DNA of 64,000 nucleotides from Janthinobacterium sp. PC23-8. GTDB taxonomy: Bacteria > Pseudomonadota > Gammaproteobacteria > Burkholderiales > Burkholderiaceae_D. The notes beneath the pieces are model-generated. The model did not search any database. It had not been told where the DNA came from and saw nothing but the letters and a program-made list of their open reading frames with translations. Below are positions 8,973 through 17,986 of this stretch, one piece after another. The stretch is from the NCBI RefSeq assembly GCF_002250505.1, contig NZ_NJGY01000004.1, positions 299,672-363,671 on the forward strand. The letters run 5' to 3'. Both the position numbers and the translations under genes were made by a program. The stretch's first letter is position 1. The number at the start of each line of letters is the position of its first letter.

Positions 8973-9079
8973 CTCAGGTCCGCGTCTCCGGCCCGCCGTT
9001 TCAAGCTTGAATTGCATACTCACCTGACAAGCAAAACCCTCAGGCCCGCGTCTGCGGCCAGCTGTTTCAAGCTTGAATT
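8973..9079. repeat. Two 41-base direct repeats ending in a perfect 12-base palindrome
   Basis: Copies lie at 8973-9013 and 9039-9079, about 37 of 41 bases identical, 66 bases apart. Each begins CTCAGG, contains CCGCGTCT and ends in the palindrome TTCAAGCTTGAA (9000-9011 and 9066-9077), then TT. The differences are scattered substitutions. Function unknown; candidate mobile or REP-type sequence or paired protein-binding sites. Confidence 0.7.
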
Positions 9080-9128
9080 TTTTCATGTATGCGCGCGTGG
9101 CGCGGCGCTGACGGCAGGCGAAAGCTGC

Positions 9129-9464
9129 TTACTTGCCTTCTTTGGGCGGCAGGAAGCAGGCTTCGACGATCTGCAGGTCGTTATCCTTGGCAAACTCGCG
9201 CACGAAGTGGAACGCCATCGGTTCGATCTCGCGCAGCCTGGTGTTGACCACCACCGACTTGACGCCGTTGACGATGGTCGGGCGCACGTAGGGAGAATAT
9301 TGCAGGTGCGCATTGCGCCCGCCACCCTCGGGATTGAAACAGGACATCACTCCGCACAGGCGTTCAGCCCAATCACTGGGGCGAAATTGCTTGCCATTGC
9401 TGGTAAGACCAAGGATGAAGAACTCGTCTGAGAGTTCTCCGTTGTTTTGAGGTAACTCGGCCAT
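9129..9464 (-). CDS. DUF3579 family protein
   Basis: A 111-residue soluble protein resembling the betaproteobacterial DUF3579 family (for example FILGLTSNGKQFRPSDWAER and the central VNGVKSVVVNTRL). Function unknown. It has no signal peptide or membrane segment. A TATAAT-like -10 on the minus strand (9548-9553) lies about 85 bases upstream of the start. It is monocistronic, between the repeat region and the CobD-like gene. Confidence 0.75.
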   Translation of the reverse strand: MAELPQNNGELSDEFFILGLTSNGKQFRPSDWAERLCGVMSCFNPEGGGRNAHLQYSPYVRPTIVNGVKSVVVNTRLREIEPMAFHFVREFAKDNDLQIVEACFLPPKEGK

Positions 9465-9610
9465 GTGGCTTGTCGGGACTGGATTGCGTGAATGGCCCCG
9501 GCGGGTAAACCGGGCTGGTGGTTCGGTGCGTCTTGCGGACAGTGAGTATTATATCTTATAGAAGACTTGGGTTCTACCTCGATCTGCGCCCCTCGCGCCG
9601 GCCGCATGCA

Positions 9611-9647
9611 AAAGGGGCCGGCACACCTGTCGCGCCGGCCCCTTATT
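9611..9647 (-). terminator. Terminator downstream of the CobD-like gene
   Basis: AAGGGGCCGGC (9612-9622) pairs with GCCGGCCCCTT (9634-9644), an 11-base perfect stem. Read on the minus strand it is followed by a short T run, fitting termination of the gene ending at 9680. Confidence 0.8.
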
Positions 9648-9679
9648 CTAATCGAATTGCGCTTGCCGCATGACGCGCA

Positions 9680-10639
9680 TCAGCCGAGGAAGATCGCGCC
9701 CGATAGCAACAACAGCAACAGCATCCACAGCAGCAAGGCACGCCAGACCAGGCCCACCGTGCTTTGCAGGGCGCGCGCGCCGGGCTCTTCGCCAGGCAGG
9801 ATATCGCTTTCGCTGTCGCTGTCGTCAACCGCCATGTCGGGCGTGATGAGCATGCGCGCCGCCGTCTCGACCGGCGTGCCCAGGCGCACGCCCATGGCGC
9901 CGCCGCCGGCCGTCAGGATGATGCCGATCGCTTCGTCATGCCAGCGGTGCGCGAAATTGCGCCAGGCATAGATGGCATCCTCGAAGTTGCCGACCACGGC
10001 AAACGCCACGGCCGTCAGGCGCACGGGGATCCAGTCGATCCAGTAAAAGGCGCGCGCGGCGAACTGGCCGAACGCTTCATTGCGCATATGCTCGGGTTCG
10101 TTCCAGGCGCGCGCCAGGTATTCAGCCACGCGGTACATCACGGCGCAGGCCGGGCCGAGCGGCATCATGAACCAGAAGAAGACGCCGAATACATTGCGAT
10201 GCGTGGTGATCAGGGCGCGTTCGACGGCGATGCGCGAGATTTCACTGGCGTCCATGCCGACCGTGTCGAGCTTGGTCCAGTCGGCCAGCAGGGTGCGCGC
10301 GGCCGGCTCGTCCCCGGCGCTCAGGGCCAGCTGGATCGACGTGAAGTAATGGCTGTAGTGGCGAAAACCGAGAGTCAGGTAGACGATCAGCACGTTCCAG
10401 GCAAATGCAACCAGGGTCAGCTCGTAATATTTCAATGCCCAGTAAATGCCGGCCGTGGGGATCATCAGCAAGCCCATCATCAGGAACCAGCCGATGCGGC
10501 CGTGGCTGGCGTGGCCAGCATTGAACCAGGTCTCCATGCGCATCGCCATACTCTTGATTTCGGCGTAGATGATATTGTCCGCGCGCAAGGGCTTGAGCTG
10601 CTCGATCAGTAGTGCGCAAAGTATGGAGAAAAATGTCAT
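9680..10639 (-). CDS. CobD/CbiB-like membrane protein
   Basis: A 319-residue polytopic membrane protein with hydrophobic segments at the N-terminus (MTFFSILCALLIEQ), around 50-95, about 155-175 and at the extreme C-terminus. The opening resembles CobD/CbiB, which makes adenosylcobinamide from cobyric acid. No other cobalamin genes are nearby, so the protein may be a family member with another role (AmpE-like proteins share the fold). The start at 10639 is preceded by AAGGACC. It is followed by a strong terminator. Confidence 0.7.
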   Translation of the reverse strand: MTFFSILCALLIEQLKPLRADNIIYAEIKSMAMRMETWFNAGHASHGRIGWFLMMGLLMIPTAGIYWALKYYELTLVAFAWNVLIVYLTLGFRHYSHYFTSIQLALSAGDEPAARTLLADWTKLDTVGMDASEISRIAVERALITTHRNVFGVFFWFMMPLGPACAVMYRVAEYLARAWNEPEHMRNEAFGQFAARAFYWIDWIPVRLTAVAFAVVGNFEDAIYAWRNFAHRWHDEAIGIILTAGGGAMGVRLGTPVETAARMLITPDMAVDDSDSESDILPGEEPGARALQSTVGLVWRALLLWMLLLLLLSGAIFLG

Positions 10640-10757
10640 CAATGGTCCTTTTTGTCTTTTACAGCAATACCGCAATGCCCGCTACGATAACGCAGTGCCG
10701 TGCTGGAATCAAACTTATTACAATTGAAGCGGATATTTGGACAGTTGTCCACTTGCG

Positions 10758-11417
10758 TCAGGCGCGCAGCAAGTGAAACAAGTTGCGCAGCATGCCGGCG
10801 GTGGCGCCCCAAATGTAAAATCGCTCGTACGGCATGGCGTAGAACGAGCGGCGCCCGCCGGGCAACTCCACCGACAGGCGCTGGTGATGGAGGCCATCCA
10901 TCAGGAAGGCGAGCGGCACTTCGAAGATCTCCGCCACTTCGGAGGGGTCAGCGCGCAGTTCGAACGGCGGCGTGACCAGGCCCACCACGGGCGTGACCTG
11001 GTAGCCGGTGCCGGTCAGGTAATCGGGCAGCTGGCCCAGTACCTCCACATGCTTGCGCGCCAGGCCCACTTCTTCTTCCGTTTCGCGCAGCGCCGTGGCC
11101 ACTGCCGAGGCGTCATACAGTTCGCTGCGGCCACCGGGAAAGCTGACCTGCCCGGCATGGCTGCTCAGGTGCTCGGTGCGCATGGTCAGCAGGATGGTCA
11201 GGCCTTCGGCGCGTTGCACCAAAGGAATCAACACGGCGGCCAGCACCGGTTCGGCGCGGGCCGACAGAAAATCCTGGGTAATCTCGGGCCGCCAGTCGGG
11301 CGGCGAGGACAGGCGCTGGCGCAAGGCCTCGGGCGTCATGCGCGCCGCATCGAGCGCGGCTTCGCCGGCGATCGCATCGATGGCCAGTTTTTTTGGATCA
11401 AACGCAATTGTTGCCAT
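10758..11417 (-). CDS. CoA pyrophosphatase (Nudix hydrolase)
   Basis: A 219-residue Nudix protein. The region LLTMRTEHLSSHAGQVSFPG precedes the Nudix box (about residues 94-119, ending RETEEEVGL). The combination LLTxRxxxLxxHAGxxxFPGG is the signature of the NudL/CoA pyrophosphatase group, which cleaves CoA to phosphopantetheine and adenosine 3',5'-bisphosphate. The start at 11417 (MATIAFDPKK) is chosen because the longer frame runs back through the rplS terminator hairpin. It is probably transcribed separately from rplS. Confidence 0.87.
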   Translation of the reverse strand: MATIAFDPKKLAIDAIAGEAALDAARMTPEALRQRLSSPPDWRPEITQDFLSARAEPVLAAVLIPLVQRAEGLTILLTMRTEHLSSHAGQVSFPGGRSELYDASAVATALRETEEEVGLARKHVEVLGQLPDYLTGTGYQVTPVVGLVTPPFELRADPSEVAEIFEVPLAFLMDGLHHQRLSVELPGGRRSFYAMPYERFYIWGATAGMLRNLFHLLRA

Positions 11418-11440
11418 GCTAGCAGCCTCCAGCTCCAGAA

Positions 11441-11470
11441 ATAAAAAGGGGGCACCCATAGGCACCCCCT
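11441..11470 (-). terminator. Terminator of the rpsP-rimM-trmD-rplS operon
   Basis: Read on the minus strand, AGGGGG (11470-11465) pairs with CCCCCT (11452-11447) with further weak pairs inside, followed by TTTTTAT. It sits 23 bases after the rplS stop codon. Confidence 0.85.
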
Positions 11471-11492
11471 CTTCCAAACGCAGGCGCTGGTA

Positions 11493-11876
11493 TTAAGCGC
11501 TTGCTTTCGCCACAACGCGGCGGTTTGGCAATTTTTCTTTGATACGCGCCGATTTACCCGAACGCTCACGCAGATAGTACAGCTTGGCGCGGCGAACATC
11601 ACCACGGCGTTTCACTTCGATCGAAGCGATCAGCGGCGAGTACAGCTGGAACGTACGCTCGACGCCTTCGCCGGACGAGATCTTGCGAACGATGAAGTTC
11701 GAGTTCAGGCCACGGTTACGACGGGAGATCACGACGCCTTCGTATGCCTGGGCGCGCTTGCGCGTGCCTTCGACCACGTTGACGCTGACGATAACGGTAT
11801 CGCCTGGTGCGAAGTCAGGAATCGATTTACCCAGACGGGCAATCTCTTCTTGCTCTAATTGTTGAATCAAGTCCAT
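11493..11876 (-). CDS. rplS: 50S ribosomal protein L19
   Basis: A 127-residue L19, recognised by [43 protein letters not shown] and [22 protein letters not shown]19 lies at the 30S-50S interface. It is the last gene of rpsP-rimM-trmD-rplS; 133 bases separate it from trmD, more than elsewhere in the operon, so it may have an extra promoter or leader. The start at 11876 matches the conserved N-terminus. Confidence 0.97.
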   Translation of the reverse strand: MDLIQQLEQEEIARLGKSIPDFAPGDTVIVSVNVVEGTRKRAQAYEGVVISRRNRGLNSNFIVRKISSGEGVERTFQLYSPLIASIEVKRRGDVRRAKLYYLRERSGKSARIKEKLPNRRVVAKASA

Positions 11877-12009
11877 TTTAACACTCCGAAAACCATCATG
11901 CCGGCGCACTGTGGATAGTTGACTATCCGCCCGGTAGAGGATGGGTATGACACAAAAGGGCAACATGCCCGGCACTGCAAAGCCACCCTGCTTGCCTTCC
12001 GGAGAAGAC

Positions 12010-12756
12010 TTACAGGCTGGCCAGGAATTGTTCGTCGGTCTTGCTGAGCAAGCCGGCGGCGCGCGCGCTGACCAACAGATCAGGACGCTTCTTCGCGGTC
12101 GCTTCCAGCATGCGCTGGCGGCGCCACTTGCCGATCTCGGCGTGGTTGCCCCCCATTAGCACGGGCGGTACGGCCACACCTTCATACGTTTCCGGCCGCG
12201 TATAGTGCGGCGAATCGAGCAAGCCATTGACAAAGCTGTCCTCGACCGCCGACGCCTCGGTGTTCAACACACCGGGCAACAGCCGGATCACCGCGTCCAT
12301 CAGCGCCATGGCGGGCAACTCGCCGCCCGACAACACGAAGTCGCCGACGCTGATTTCCTCGTCGACGCAACGGTCCAGCAAACGCTGGTCCACGGCTTCA
12401 TAGCGGCCACACAGAATCACCAAACCCGGTTCGGCTTTCAGTTGCGTGACGCGCTCATGTGTCAGGGCGCGGCCTTGCGGCGACATGAACACCACGCGCG
12501 GCGCGGCCAGACCGAGATCCTGCTGGCGCTGCGTTGCGGCGTTGATGGTCGCTTCGAGCGGCCGGGCCATCATCACCATGCCGGGGCCGCCGCCATACGG
12601 GCGGTCATCCACGGTACGGTGATTGTCGGTCGTGAAATCACGGGGATTCCACAAGGACAAGCCACATTTTTGTTGCTCGAAGGCGCGCCGGGTCACTCCC
12701 GACTGCGTCAGCGCGGCAAACATTTCCGGGAACAGGGTCACGACATCAAATTGCAT
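12010..12756 (-). CDS. trmD: tRNA (guanine-37-N1)-methyltransferase
   Basis: A 248-residue SPOUT methyltransferase that methylates G37 of tRNAs with a G at position 36, preventing +1 frameshifting. Recognised by [35 protein letters not shown] and the AdoMet-binding knot [20 protein letters not shown]. It lies 47 bases after rimM. Confidence 0.97.
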   Translation of the reverse strand: MQFDVVTLFPEMFAALTQSGVTRRAFEQQKCGLSLWNPRDFTTDNHRTVDDRPYGGGPGMVMMARPLEATINAATQRQQDLGLAAPRVVFMSPQGRALTHERVTQLKAEPGLVILCGRYEAVDQRLLDRCVDEEISVGDFVLSGGELPAMALMDAVIRLLPGVLNTEASAVEDSFVNGLLDSPHYTRPETYEGVAVPPVLMGGNHAEIGKWRRQRMLEATAKKRPDLLVSARAAGLLSKTDEQFLASL

Positions 12757-12803
12757 CGCAGTCCCATGCAGAAAGTTTGCCTGTCGCGATCAGCGCAGCC
12801 GGC

Positions 12804-13361
12804 TTAATAATCGAGGCCCCAGTCAACCGTGATCTTGCTGGCGGCTTTGTCAACATTCATGACAAACTGGCCGACAAACGGGATCAGGCGCTCGGGCGCC
12901 TTTTCAGCTGACGCATCGGCAGTGGCGACAGGAGTGACGCGCAGAATCGACTGCGGACCATTGCTCATCATGTCATGCACCGTGCCCAGGCACTCGCCTT
13001 GCAAATTCTCTACTGTCAGCCCGATCAGATCGGACCAGTAAAACTCATCGGCATCCAGCGTCGGGAAATGGCTACGCGGAATTTGCACGGATACGCCTTT
13101 CAGCGCCTCCGCGGCATCCCGCCCGACCACACCCACCAGCTGGGCCACGACGTCGCCGCCGTGTAACTTCGCCTGCCTGACTTGAACGTCATGCAAGGTC
13201 GGTTTATCAAGCCACCAGGTTTTAACGCTTAACAATGCATCCGCGTCGTCGGAGAAAGGAGTGATCCTGACCCCGCCAGCGATGCCATAGGCACCGGAGA
13301 CATAGCCTACCTGTACCAGGTCATCGGGGAGTTTCACCCCGGATGCAGTCTTGACCGTCAA
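12804..13361 (-). CDS. rimM: Ribosome maturation factor RimM
   Basis: A 185-residue protein that assists 16S rRNA processing and 30S head assembly. The N-terminal beta-barrel (VQVGYVSGAYGIAGGVRITPF) and the C-terminal PRC barrel (DEFYWSDLIGLTVEN and LIPFVGQFV) are both present. It lies 14 bases downstream of rpsP. Confidence 0.95.
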   Translation of the reverse strand: MTVKTASGVKLPDDLVQVGYVSGAYGIAGGVRITPFSDDADALLSVKTWWLDKPTLHDVQVRQAKLHGGDVVAQLVGVVGRDAAEALKGVSVQIPRSHFPTLDADEFYWSDLIGLTVENLQGECLGTVHDMMSNGPQSILRVTPVATADASAEKAPERLIPFVGQFVMNVDKAASKITVDWGLDY

Positions 13362-13375
13362 ACCAGTGATCTGAA

Positions 13376-13627
13376 TTAAGCTGCTGCTTTGTTGTTGCTG
13401 GCAACCAGGCGAGCAACGGTTGGCGACAATTGTGCGCCAACGCCTTGCCAGTAGGCCAGACGGTCTGCGGTGATACGCAGTGGAACTTCGCCACCTTGCG
13501 CCATCGGGTTGTAAAAACCGATACGCTCAATGAAGCGACCATCGCGGCGATTGCGCGAGTCAGTAGCGACGATGTTGAAGAAAGGGCGCTTCTTGGCGCC
13601 TCCACGAGCTAAACGAATAACGACCAT
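13376..13627 (-). CDS. rpsP: 30S ribosomal protein S16
   Basis: An 83-residue S16 beginning [20 protein letters not shown], with [17 protein letters not shown]. First gene of the rpsP-rimM-trmD-rplS operon, with a good promoter about 40 bases upstream. Confidence 0.97.
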   Translation of the reverse strand: MVVIRLARGGAKKRPFFNIVATDSRNRRDGRFIERIGFYNPMAQGGEVPLRITADRLAYWQGVGAQLSPTVARLVASNNKAAA

Positions 13628-13667
13628 AATATTTCCAAAAAGTGTGCTGAGGCGGAAAAAGCCGCAA

Positions 13668-13697
13668 ATTATAGCGCGCTTTACCGCCAGGCAGCAA
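13668..13697 (-). promoter_or_regulatory. Promoter of the rpsP operon
   Basis: On the minus strand, TTGCTG (13697-13692) and TATAAT (13673-13668) are spaced by 18 bases. The predicted start lies about 35 bases before the rpsP ATG. Confidence 0.75.
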
Positions 13698-13880
13698 GCG
13701 TTATGATGACGGGCGTGTAATTTGGGCTAATCAAACATTATGACGAGTCAGGGCCGAAGACGCAATAGGCGCGTGCATCCGTGGCCCATCGCGCCACACC
13801 TTGCCGGCGATTTTAATTGCCACAAGCGCGGCGCTTTGGCCGATACTTGGCCTTCCTTATCGCAGCCCATCCGGAACGCC

Positions 13881-14315
13881 ATGACCACCACGACGATCTT
13901 GCAACATTCACACAAGAACAAGGCTTTTACCTCGCTGCTGGCCTTCCTGCTGGGCTTGCTGGGCGCGCACCGCTTCTACCTGCATGGCGCCACGGACCGC
14001 TGGGGCTGGCTGCACCTGGCCGCTCTGCCCGCCAGCCTGGCGCTGCGTCAGCTGCTGCCCGGGGCCGACTGGTTCTACCAGCTGCTGCCGTTGACCATTT
14101 CCGCCCTGATCGGTTTCCTCGAAGCACTGGTGCTGGGCCTGATGCCCGATGAAAAATGGGATGCACGCTATAACGCCGGCTCCGGCCGGGCCTCGGACAC
14201 GGGCTGGCCGCTGGCCGTGGTGCTGGTCGCCACGCTGATGCTGGGCGCGGGCACCCTGATCGCCACCATGGCGCGTTTGTTTGACCTGCTGTACACGGGC
14301 GGCGCCTACGGCTGA
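13881..14315 (+). CDS. TM2 domain membrane protein
   Basis: A 144-residue membrane protein. The start region SLLAFLLGLLGAHRFYLHG is the TM2 signature (two short helices with a GAHRFY turn); two further hydrophobic segments follow near 60-90 and 110-130. TM2 proteins are small inner-membrane proteins of poorly known role. The start at 13881 is chosen because the upstream extension is arginine-rich and unlike the family. It is probably monocistronic. Confidence 0.8.
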   Translation: MTTTTILQHSHKNKAFTSLLAFLLGLLGAHRFYLHGATDRWGWLHLAALPASLALRQLLPGADWFYQLLPLTISALIGFLEALVLGLMPDEKWDARYNAGSGRASDTGWPLAVVLVATLMLGAGTLIATMARLFDLLYTGGAYG

Positions 14316-14414
14316 GCCCGCATAAGGGCGCGCACGCCCGTGTTGGCAAGCAATTATGCTTTTCCTCTATACTGTGGGATTACCAGCCTCGCTGGTTGCT
14401 TATTGGAGAAGATC

Positions 14415-15044
14415 ATGATTCGTCGCCCTGCTATTATCGTTGCCATGACATTGGCCGGCCTGCTCGCCACGCCCGCCTTTGCCCAGAACAATATGTCGCC
14501 CAAGGCGCAGTACGCCTACGACAGCAAACAAGCCAGCACCCGCTATGCGGATGACAAAAAACTGTGCGCCGAAGAAACCTCGTCGAAAGCGCGCATGCAG
14601 TGCCTGCGCGACGCCAAGACCGAATACGACCAGGCCATCATCAACGCCAAGGCCGCACAAAAAGCCGGCAACTCCTACGCCAGCCAGCCGTCCAAACAGC
14701 AGCAGCAAGTGTGCGCCGATTGCGGCAAGGTGGTTGCTGTCAATGTCACCGAGAAAGCCGGTGAAGGCGGCGCGCTGGGCATGATCGGCGGCGGCGTGGC
14801 CGGCGCCCTGCTGGGCCGCCAGGTCGGTGGCGGTCTGGGCAAGGACCTGGCCACCCTGGCCGGCGCCGCCGGTGGCGCCTACGCCGGCAAGCAGGTCGAA
14901 GGCCACGTGAAAAATTCCAAGGTGTGGACCGTGACGGTGCAATACGAAACAGGCGCGCGCGCCGATTTCGCGTTTGACCAGGACCCGGGCCTGCAGTCGG
15001 GCGACCTGGTGCGTAATTCCGGTAACGGCATTACGCGTCGATAA
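14415..15044 (+). CDS. Glycine-zipper 2TM-domain periplasmic/outer-membrane protein
   Basis: A 209-residue protein with a signal peptide (MIRRPAIIVAMTLAGLLATPAFAQ). A charged helical part with CAEETSSKARMQCLRDAKTE is followed at about 115-160 by a glycine zipper (MIGGGVAGALLGRQVGGGLG, then AGAAGGAYAGKQ) typical of SlyB/17-kDa antigen relatives. These usually insert in the outer membrane and affect envelope integrity. A lipobox is not evident. The start has GGAG 8 bases upstream. Confidence 0.8.
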   Translation: MIRRPAIIVAMTLAGLLATPAFAQNNMSPKAQYAYDSKQASTRYADDKKLCAEETSSKARMQCLRDAKTEYDQAIINAKAAQKAGNSYASQPSKQQQQVCADCGKVVAVNVTEKAGEGGALGMIGGGVAGALLGRQVGGGLGKDLATLAGAAGGAYAGKQVEGHVKNSKVWTVTVQYETGARADFAFDQDPGLQSGDLVRNSGNGITRR

Positions 15045-15067
15045 AAACACCCCTTAAAGCGAAGACT

Positions 15068-15094
15068 GGGGTCGGACCCTGAGGGTCCGACCCC
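15068..15094. terminator. Perfect 12-base-pair hairpin between convergent genes
   Basis: GGGGTCGGACCC (15068-15079), loop TGA, then GGGTCCGACCCC (15083-15094). It lies between the glycine-zipper gene (plus) and the acyl-CoA dehydrogenase gene (minus), so it can act as a two-way terminator although it lacks a T run. The sequence looks like a recurrent intergenic repeat of these bacteria, which is inference. Confidence 0.6.
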
Positions 15095-15121
15095 GGCATT
15101 TGCGGTTGGGGTTGGTTTAAC

Positions 15122-16912
15122 TTAAAACTGCTCTTCCGACAGCGCCATCACGCCCGCACTGCCATCGACAATGGTCGCCCGCAGTCCCGGCGCCTGCGAC
15201 AGGATGTGGTCGGCAAAGAAGCGCGCCGTGCTGATCTTGGCCTTGTAGAAGGCCGCGTCGCCACTGCCCTCGCCCAGCTTCTGCTGCGCCGCCACGGCCG
15301 CGCGCGCCATCTGCCAGCCGCCCAGCACGATGCCGGCCAGTTTCAGGTAGGGCACGCTGCCCGCAAACACGGCCTTGATGTCCGTCTTGATATTGGCCAC
15401 CATATATTCCACCACCGCCTCCAGAGCCGCACTGCCCTCGGCCAGGTGCCGCTGCATGGCCTGGAAGTCCGCGCCCGTCAATTCGCCCAACTGGGCTTCG
15501 GTGGCGCGCACCTGGGCAATAATGGCTTTCGCCACTGCGCCGCCGTCGCGCACTGTCTTGCGTCCCACCAGGTCGTTGGCCTGGATCGCCGTCGTGCCCT
15601 CGTAGATCGTCAGAATCTTGGCGTCGCGGTAATGCTGGGCGGCGCCCGTCTCTTCGATGAAACCCATGCCGCCATGCACCTGCACGCCGTCGCGCGCCAC
15701 GTCCTGCGACATTTCCGTCGACCAGCCCTTGATGATGGGCACCAGGTATTCATAGGTGGCCAGGCTCTCCGCACGCACCTGCGCGTCCGGATGGTGATGG
15801 GCAACGTCGCTGATGGCCGCGCCCACATAGGCCAGCGCGCGCGCCGCCTCGGTTTGCGAGCGCATCGACATCAGCATGCGGCGCACGTCCGGATGGTGGA
15901 TGATGGAGACCGGAGCGGCAGATCCCGCCAGGTCGCGCGACTGCACGCGGTCTTTCGCAAACGCCACCGCCTGCTGGTAGGCGCGCTCGGCCAGGCCGAT
16001 GCCCTGCAGGCCGACGCCGAAGCGGGCCGCGTTCATCATGATGAACATATATTCCAGGCCGCGATTTTCCTCGCCCACCAGGGTGCCGATGGCGCCGCCA
16101 TGGTCGCCAAATTGCAGCACCGCCGTCGGGCTGGCCTTGATGCCCAGCTTGTGCTCGATCGACACGCAGTGCGCGTCATTGCGCTCGCCCAGGCTGCCGT
16201 CCGCATTGACGAGGAATTTCGGCACGATGAACAGCGAAATGCCTTTCACGCCAGCGGGTGCGTCGGGGGTGCGCGCCAGCACCAGGTGGACGATATTCTC
16301 GGCCAGGTCGTGCTCGCCATAGGTAATGAAGATCTTGGTACCGAACACCTTATAAGTACCGTCGCCCTGCGGCACGGCGCGCGTGCGCACGGCGGCCAGG
16401 TCCGAGCCGGCCTGTGGCTCGGTCAGGTTCATGGTGCCGGTCCACTGGCCCGACACCAGCTTTTCCAGATAAACCGCTTTCTGCTCGTCGCTGCCGGCCG
16501 TCAGCAGCGCTTCGATGGCGCCGTCCGACAACAAGGCCACCAGCGCGAACGAGATGCTGGCCGCATTGAGCATTTCGATGCATGGTGTCGCCAGCAACTT
16601 GGGCAGGCCCTGGCCGCCAAATTCGGTCGGGTGCTGCACGCCCTGCCAGCCCGCCTCGCCATAGGCCTTGAAGGCTTCCTTGAAGCCTTTCGAGGTGGTG
16701 ACCTGGCCGTCGTGCCAGAAGCTCGGCTCCTTGTCGCTGGGCCAGTTCAGCGGGGCCACTACGGCGCCGCAGAACTTGGCGTTCTCTTCCAGCACTGCCT
16801 CGGCCGTATCGGGCGTGGCGTCTTCGCAGCCAGGCAAGGTGTGGATGTCGGCCAGGCCGGCCAGCTCGTTCATGACGAACAACATGTCTTTCAGCGGGGC
16901 TTGATAGCTCAT
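15122..16912 (-). CDS. Acyl-CoA dehydrogenase, long (DmdC/AidB-like) type
   Basis: A 596-residue flavoprotein dehydrogenase with an extra C-terminal domain. The core shows TMNLTEPQAGSDLA (flavin/substrate loop), KIFITYGEHD, QVHGGMGFIEETG and ILTIYEGTTAIQANDL, the last typical of the catalytic-Glu region. The extended N- and C-termini resemble the group that includes 3-methylmercaptopropionyl-CoA dehydrogenase; substrate cannot be set from sequence. Electrons would pass to the ETF encoded just upstream. GGAGAT lies 3 bases before the ATG. A terminator separates it from etfA, so it may have its own promoter. Confidence 0.88.
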   Translation of the reverse strand: MSYQAPLKDMLFVMNELAGLADIHTLPGCEDATPDTAEAVLEENAKFCGAVVAPLNWPSDKEPSFWHDGQVTTSKGFKEAFKAYGEAGWQGVQHPTEFGGQGLPKLLATPCIEMLNAASISFALVALLSDGAIEALLTAGSDEQKAVYLEKLVSGQWTGTMNLTEPQAGSDLAAVRTRAVPQGDGTYKVFGTKIFITYGEHDLAENIVHLVLARTPDAPAGVKGISLFIVPKFLVNADGSLGERNDAHCVSIEHKLGIKASPTAVLQFGDHGGAIGTLVGEENRGLEYMFIMMNAARFGVGLQGIGLAERAYQQAVAFAKDRVQSRDLAGSAAPVSIIHHPDVRRMLMSMRSQTEAARALAYVGAAISDVAHHHPDAQVRAESLATYEYLVPIIKGWSTEMSQDVARDGVQVHGGMGFIEETGAAQHYRDAKILTIYEGTTAIQANDLVGRKTVRDGGAVAKAIIAQVRATEAQLGELTGADFQAMQRHLAEGSAALEAVVEYMVANIKTDIKAVFAGSVPYLKLAGIVLGGWQMARAAVAAQQKLGEGSGDAAFYKAKISTARFFADHILSQAPGLRATIVDGSAGVMALSEEQF

Positions 16913-16923
16913 CTTATCTCCAA

Positions 16924-16972
16924 GAAAAAAGCCACGCGCGGCTCGCCGTGTGGGGCGGGCCGGCGTGGCTTT
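16924..16972 (-). terminator. Terminator after etfA
   Basis: Read on the minus strand, AAAGCCACG (16972-16964) pairs with CGTGGCTTT (16936-16928) and is followed by a run of T. It lies between etfA and the acyl-CoA dehydrogenase gene. Confidence 0.8.
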
Positions 16973-17013
16973 GAATAAACAAAACCTGAGGCGGGTACGA
17001 CTTGACCCCGTTT

Positions 17014-17946
17014 TTAGCCCAACTCTTTGACCAGTTGTGGCACCAGTTCGAACAGGTCGCCCACGATGCCGTAGTCGGCCACGGCAAAGATCGGCGCTTC
17101 CGGATCCTTGTTGATGGCGACGATGGTTTTCGAATCCTTCATGCCGGCCAGATGCTGGATCGCGCCCGAAATACCGACGGCGATATACAGCGCTGGCGCG
17201 ACGATCTTGCCGGTCTGGCCCACTTGCCAGTCGTTCGGCACGAAGCCGGCGTCGACGGCGGCGCGCGAGGCGCCCATGGCGGCGCCCAGCTTGTCGGCCA
17301 AGGGCTCGAGGATCTGGAAGTTTTCGGCCGAGCCGAGGCCACGTCCGCCGGAGACGATGATTTTCGCGGCGGTCAGCTCGGGACGGTCCGACTTGGCCAG
17401 TTCGCGGCCCACAAAAACCGACTTTCCGCTATCGGCCACGGCCGTGATGGCGTCGGTGGCAGCCGAACCGCCGGTGGCGGCAGCCGAATCGAAACCGGTG
17501 GTGCGCACGGTGATGACCTTGATCTTGTCGCTCGACTGCACGGTGGCGATCGCGTTGCCGGCGTAGATCGGGCGCTCGAAGGTGTCCGGGGAGTCGACCT
17601 TGGTGATTTCCGAGATCTGCGCCACGTCCAGCCTGGCGGCCACGCGCGGCAAAATGTTCTTGCCGTAGGCGGTGGCTGGCGCCAGGATATGGCTGTAGTC
17701 GCCGGCAATCGCCAGCACCTGTTCGGCCACGTTTTCGGCCAGGCCGTCGGCAAAATAGGGCGCCTCGGCCACGATGACCTTGGCCACGCCGGCGATTTGC
17801 GCGGCGGCGGCGGCGGCAGCCGAGGCGTTCGAGCCGGCGACCAGCACGTGCACGTCGCCGCCGCACTGGACGGCCGCCGTGACGGTGTGGTGGGTGCTAC
17901 CTTTCAAGGTAGCGTTGTCGTGTTCAGCAATAACTAATGCGACCAT
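17014..17946 (-). CDS. etfA: Electron transfer flavoprotein alpha subunit
   Basis: A 310-residue ETF alpha, with the C-terminal FAD domain carrying [29 protein letters not shown] and [14 protein letters not shown]. With EtfB it carries electrons from acyl-CoA dehydrogenases to ETF-quinone oxidoreductase. It begins 40 bases after etfB in the same orientation. Confidence 0.96.
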   Translation of the reverse strand: MVALVIAEHDNATLKGSTHHTVTAAVQCGGDVHVLVAGSNASAAAAAAAQIAGVAKVIVAEAPYFADGLAENVAEQVLAIAGDYSHILAPATAYGKNILPRVAARLDVAQISEITKVDSPDTFERPIYAGNAIATVQSSDKIKVITVRTTGFDSAAATGGSAATDAITAVADSGKSVFVGRELAKSDRPELTAAKIIVSGGRGLGSAENFQILEPLADKLGAAMGASRAAVDAGFVPNDWQVGQTGKIVAPALYIAVGISGAIQHLAGMKDSKTIVAINKDPEAPIFAVADYGIVGDLFELVPQLVKELG

Positions 17947-17986
17947 GATATGTCCTGTAATTGTTCTGGAGAGGCGGCAAAGCCGC

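Larger units (their letters stand above)
8452..9128. other. Long intergenic region carrying two repeat elements
   Basis: About 680 bases without a convincing gene. The left part (8452-8760) is AT-richer and is probably the HEPN-gene promoter region. The right part holds two repeat structures listed separately (8905-8957 and 8973-9079). An open frame at 8613-9086 on the minus strand is built from the repeats and is not considered coding. Confidence 0.6.

Noticed and set aside
8613-9086. A minus-strand open frame with a repeated KFKLETAGRRRGPE segment
   Set aside because: The repeated peptide is the translation of the intergenic DNA repeats; no ribosome site and no family.
15206-16978. A 590-codon open frame antisense to the acyl-CoA dehydrogenase
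   Set aside because: Shadow frame; the minus-strand gene has all expected motifs.
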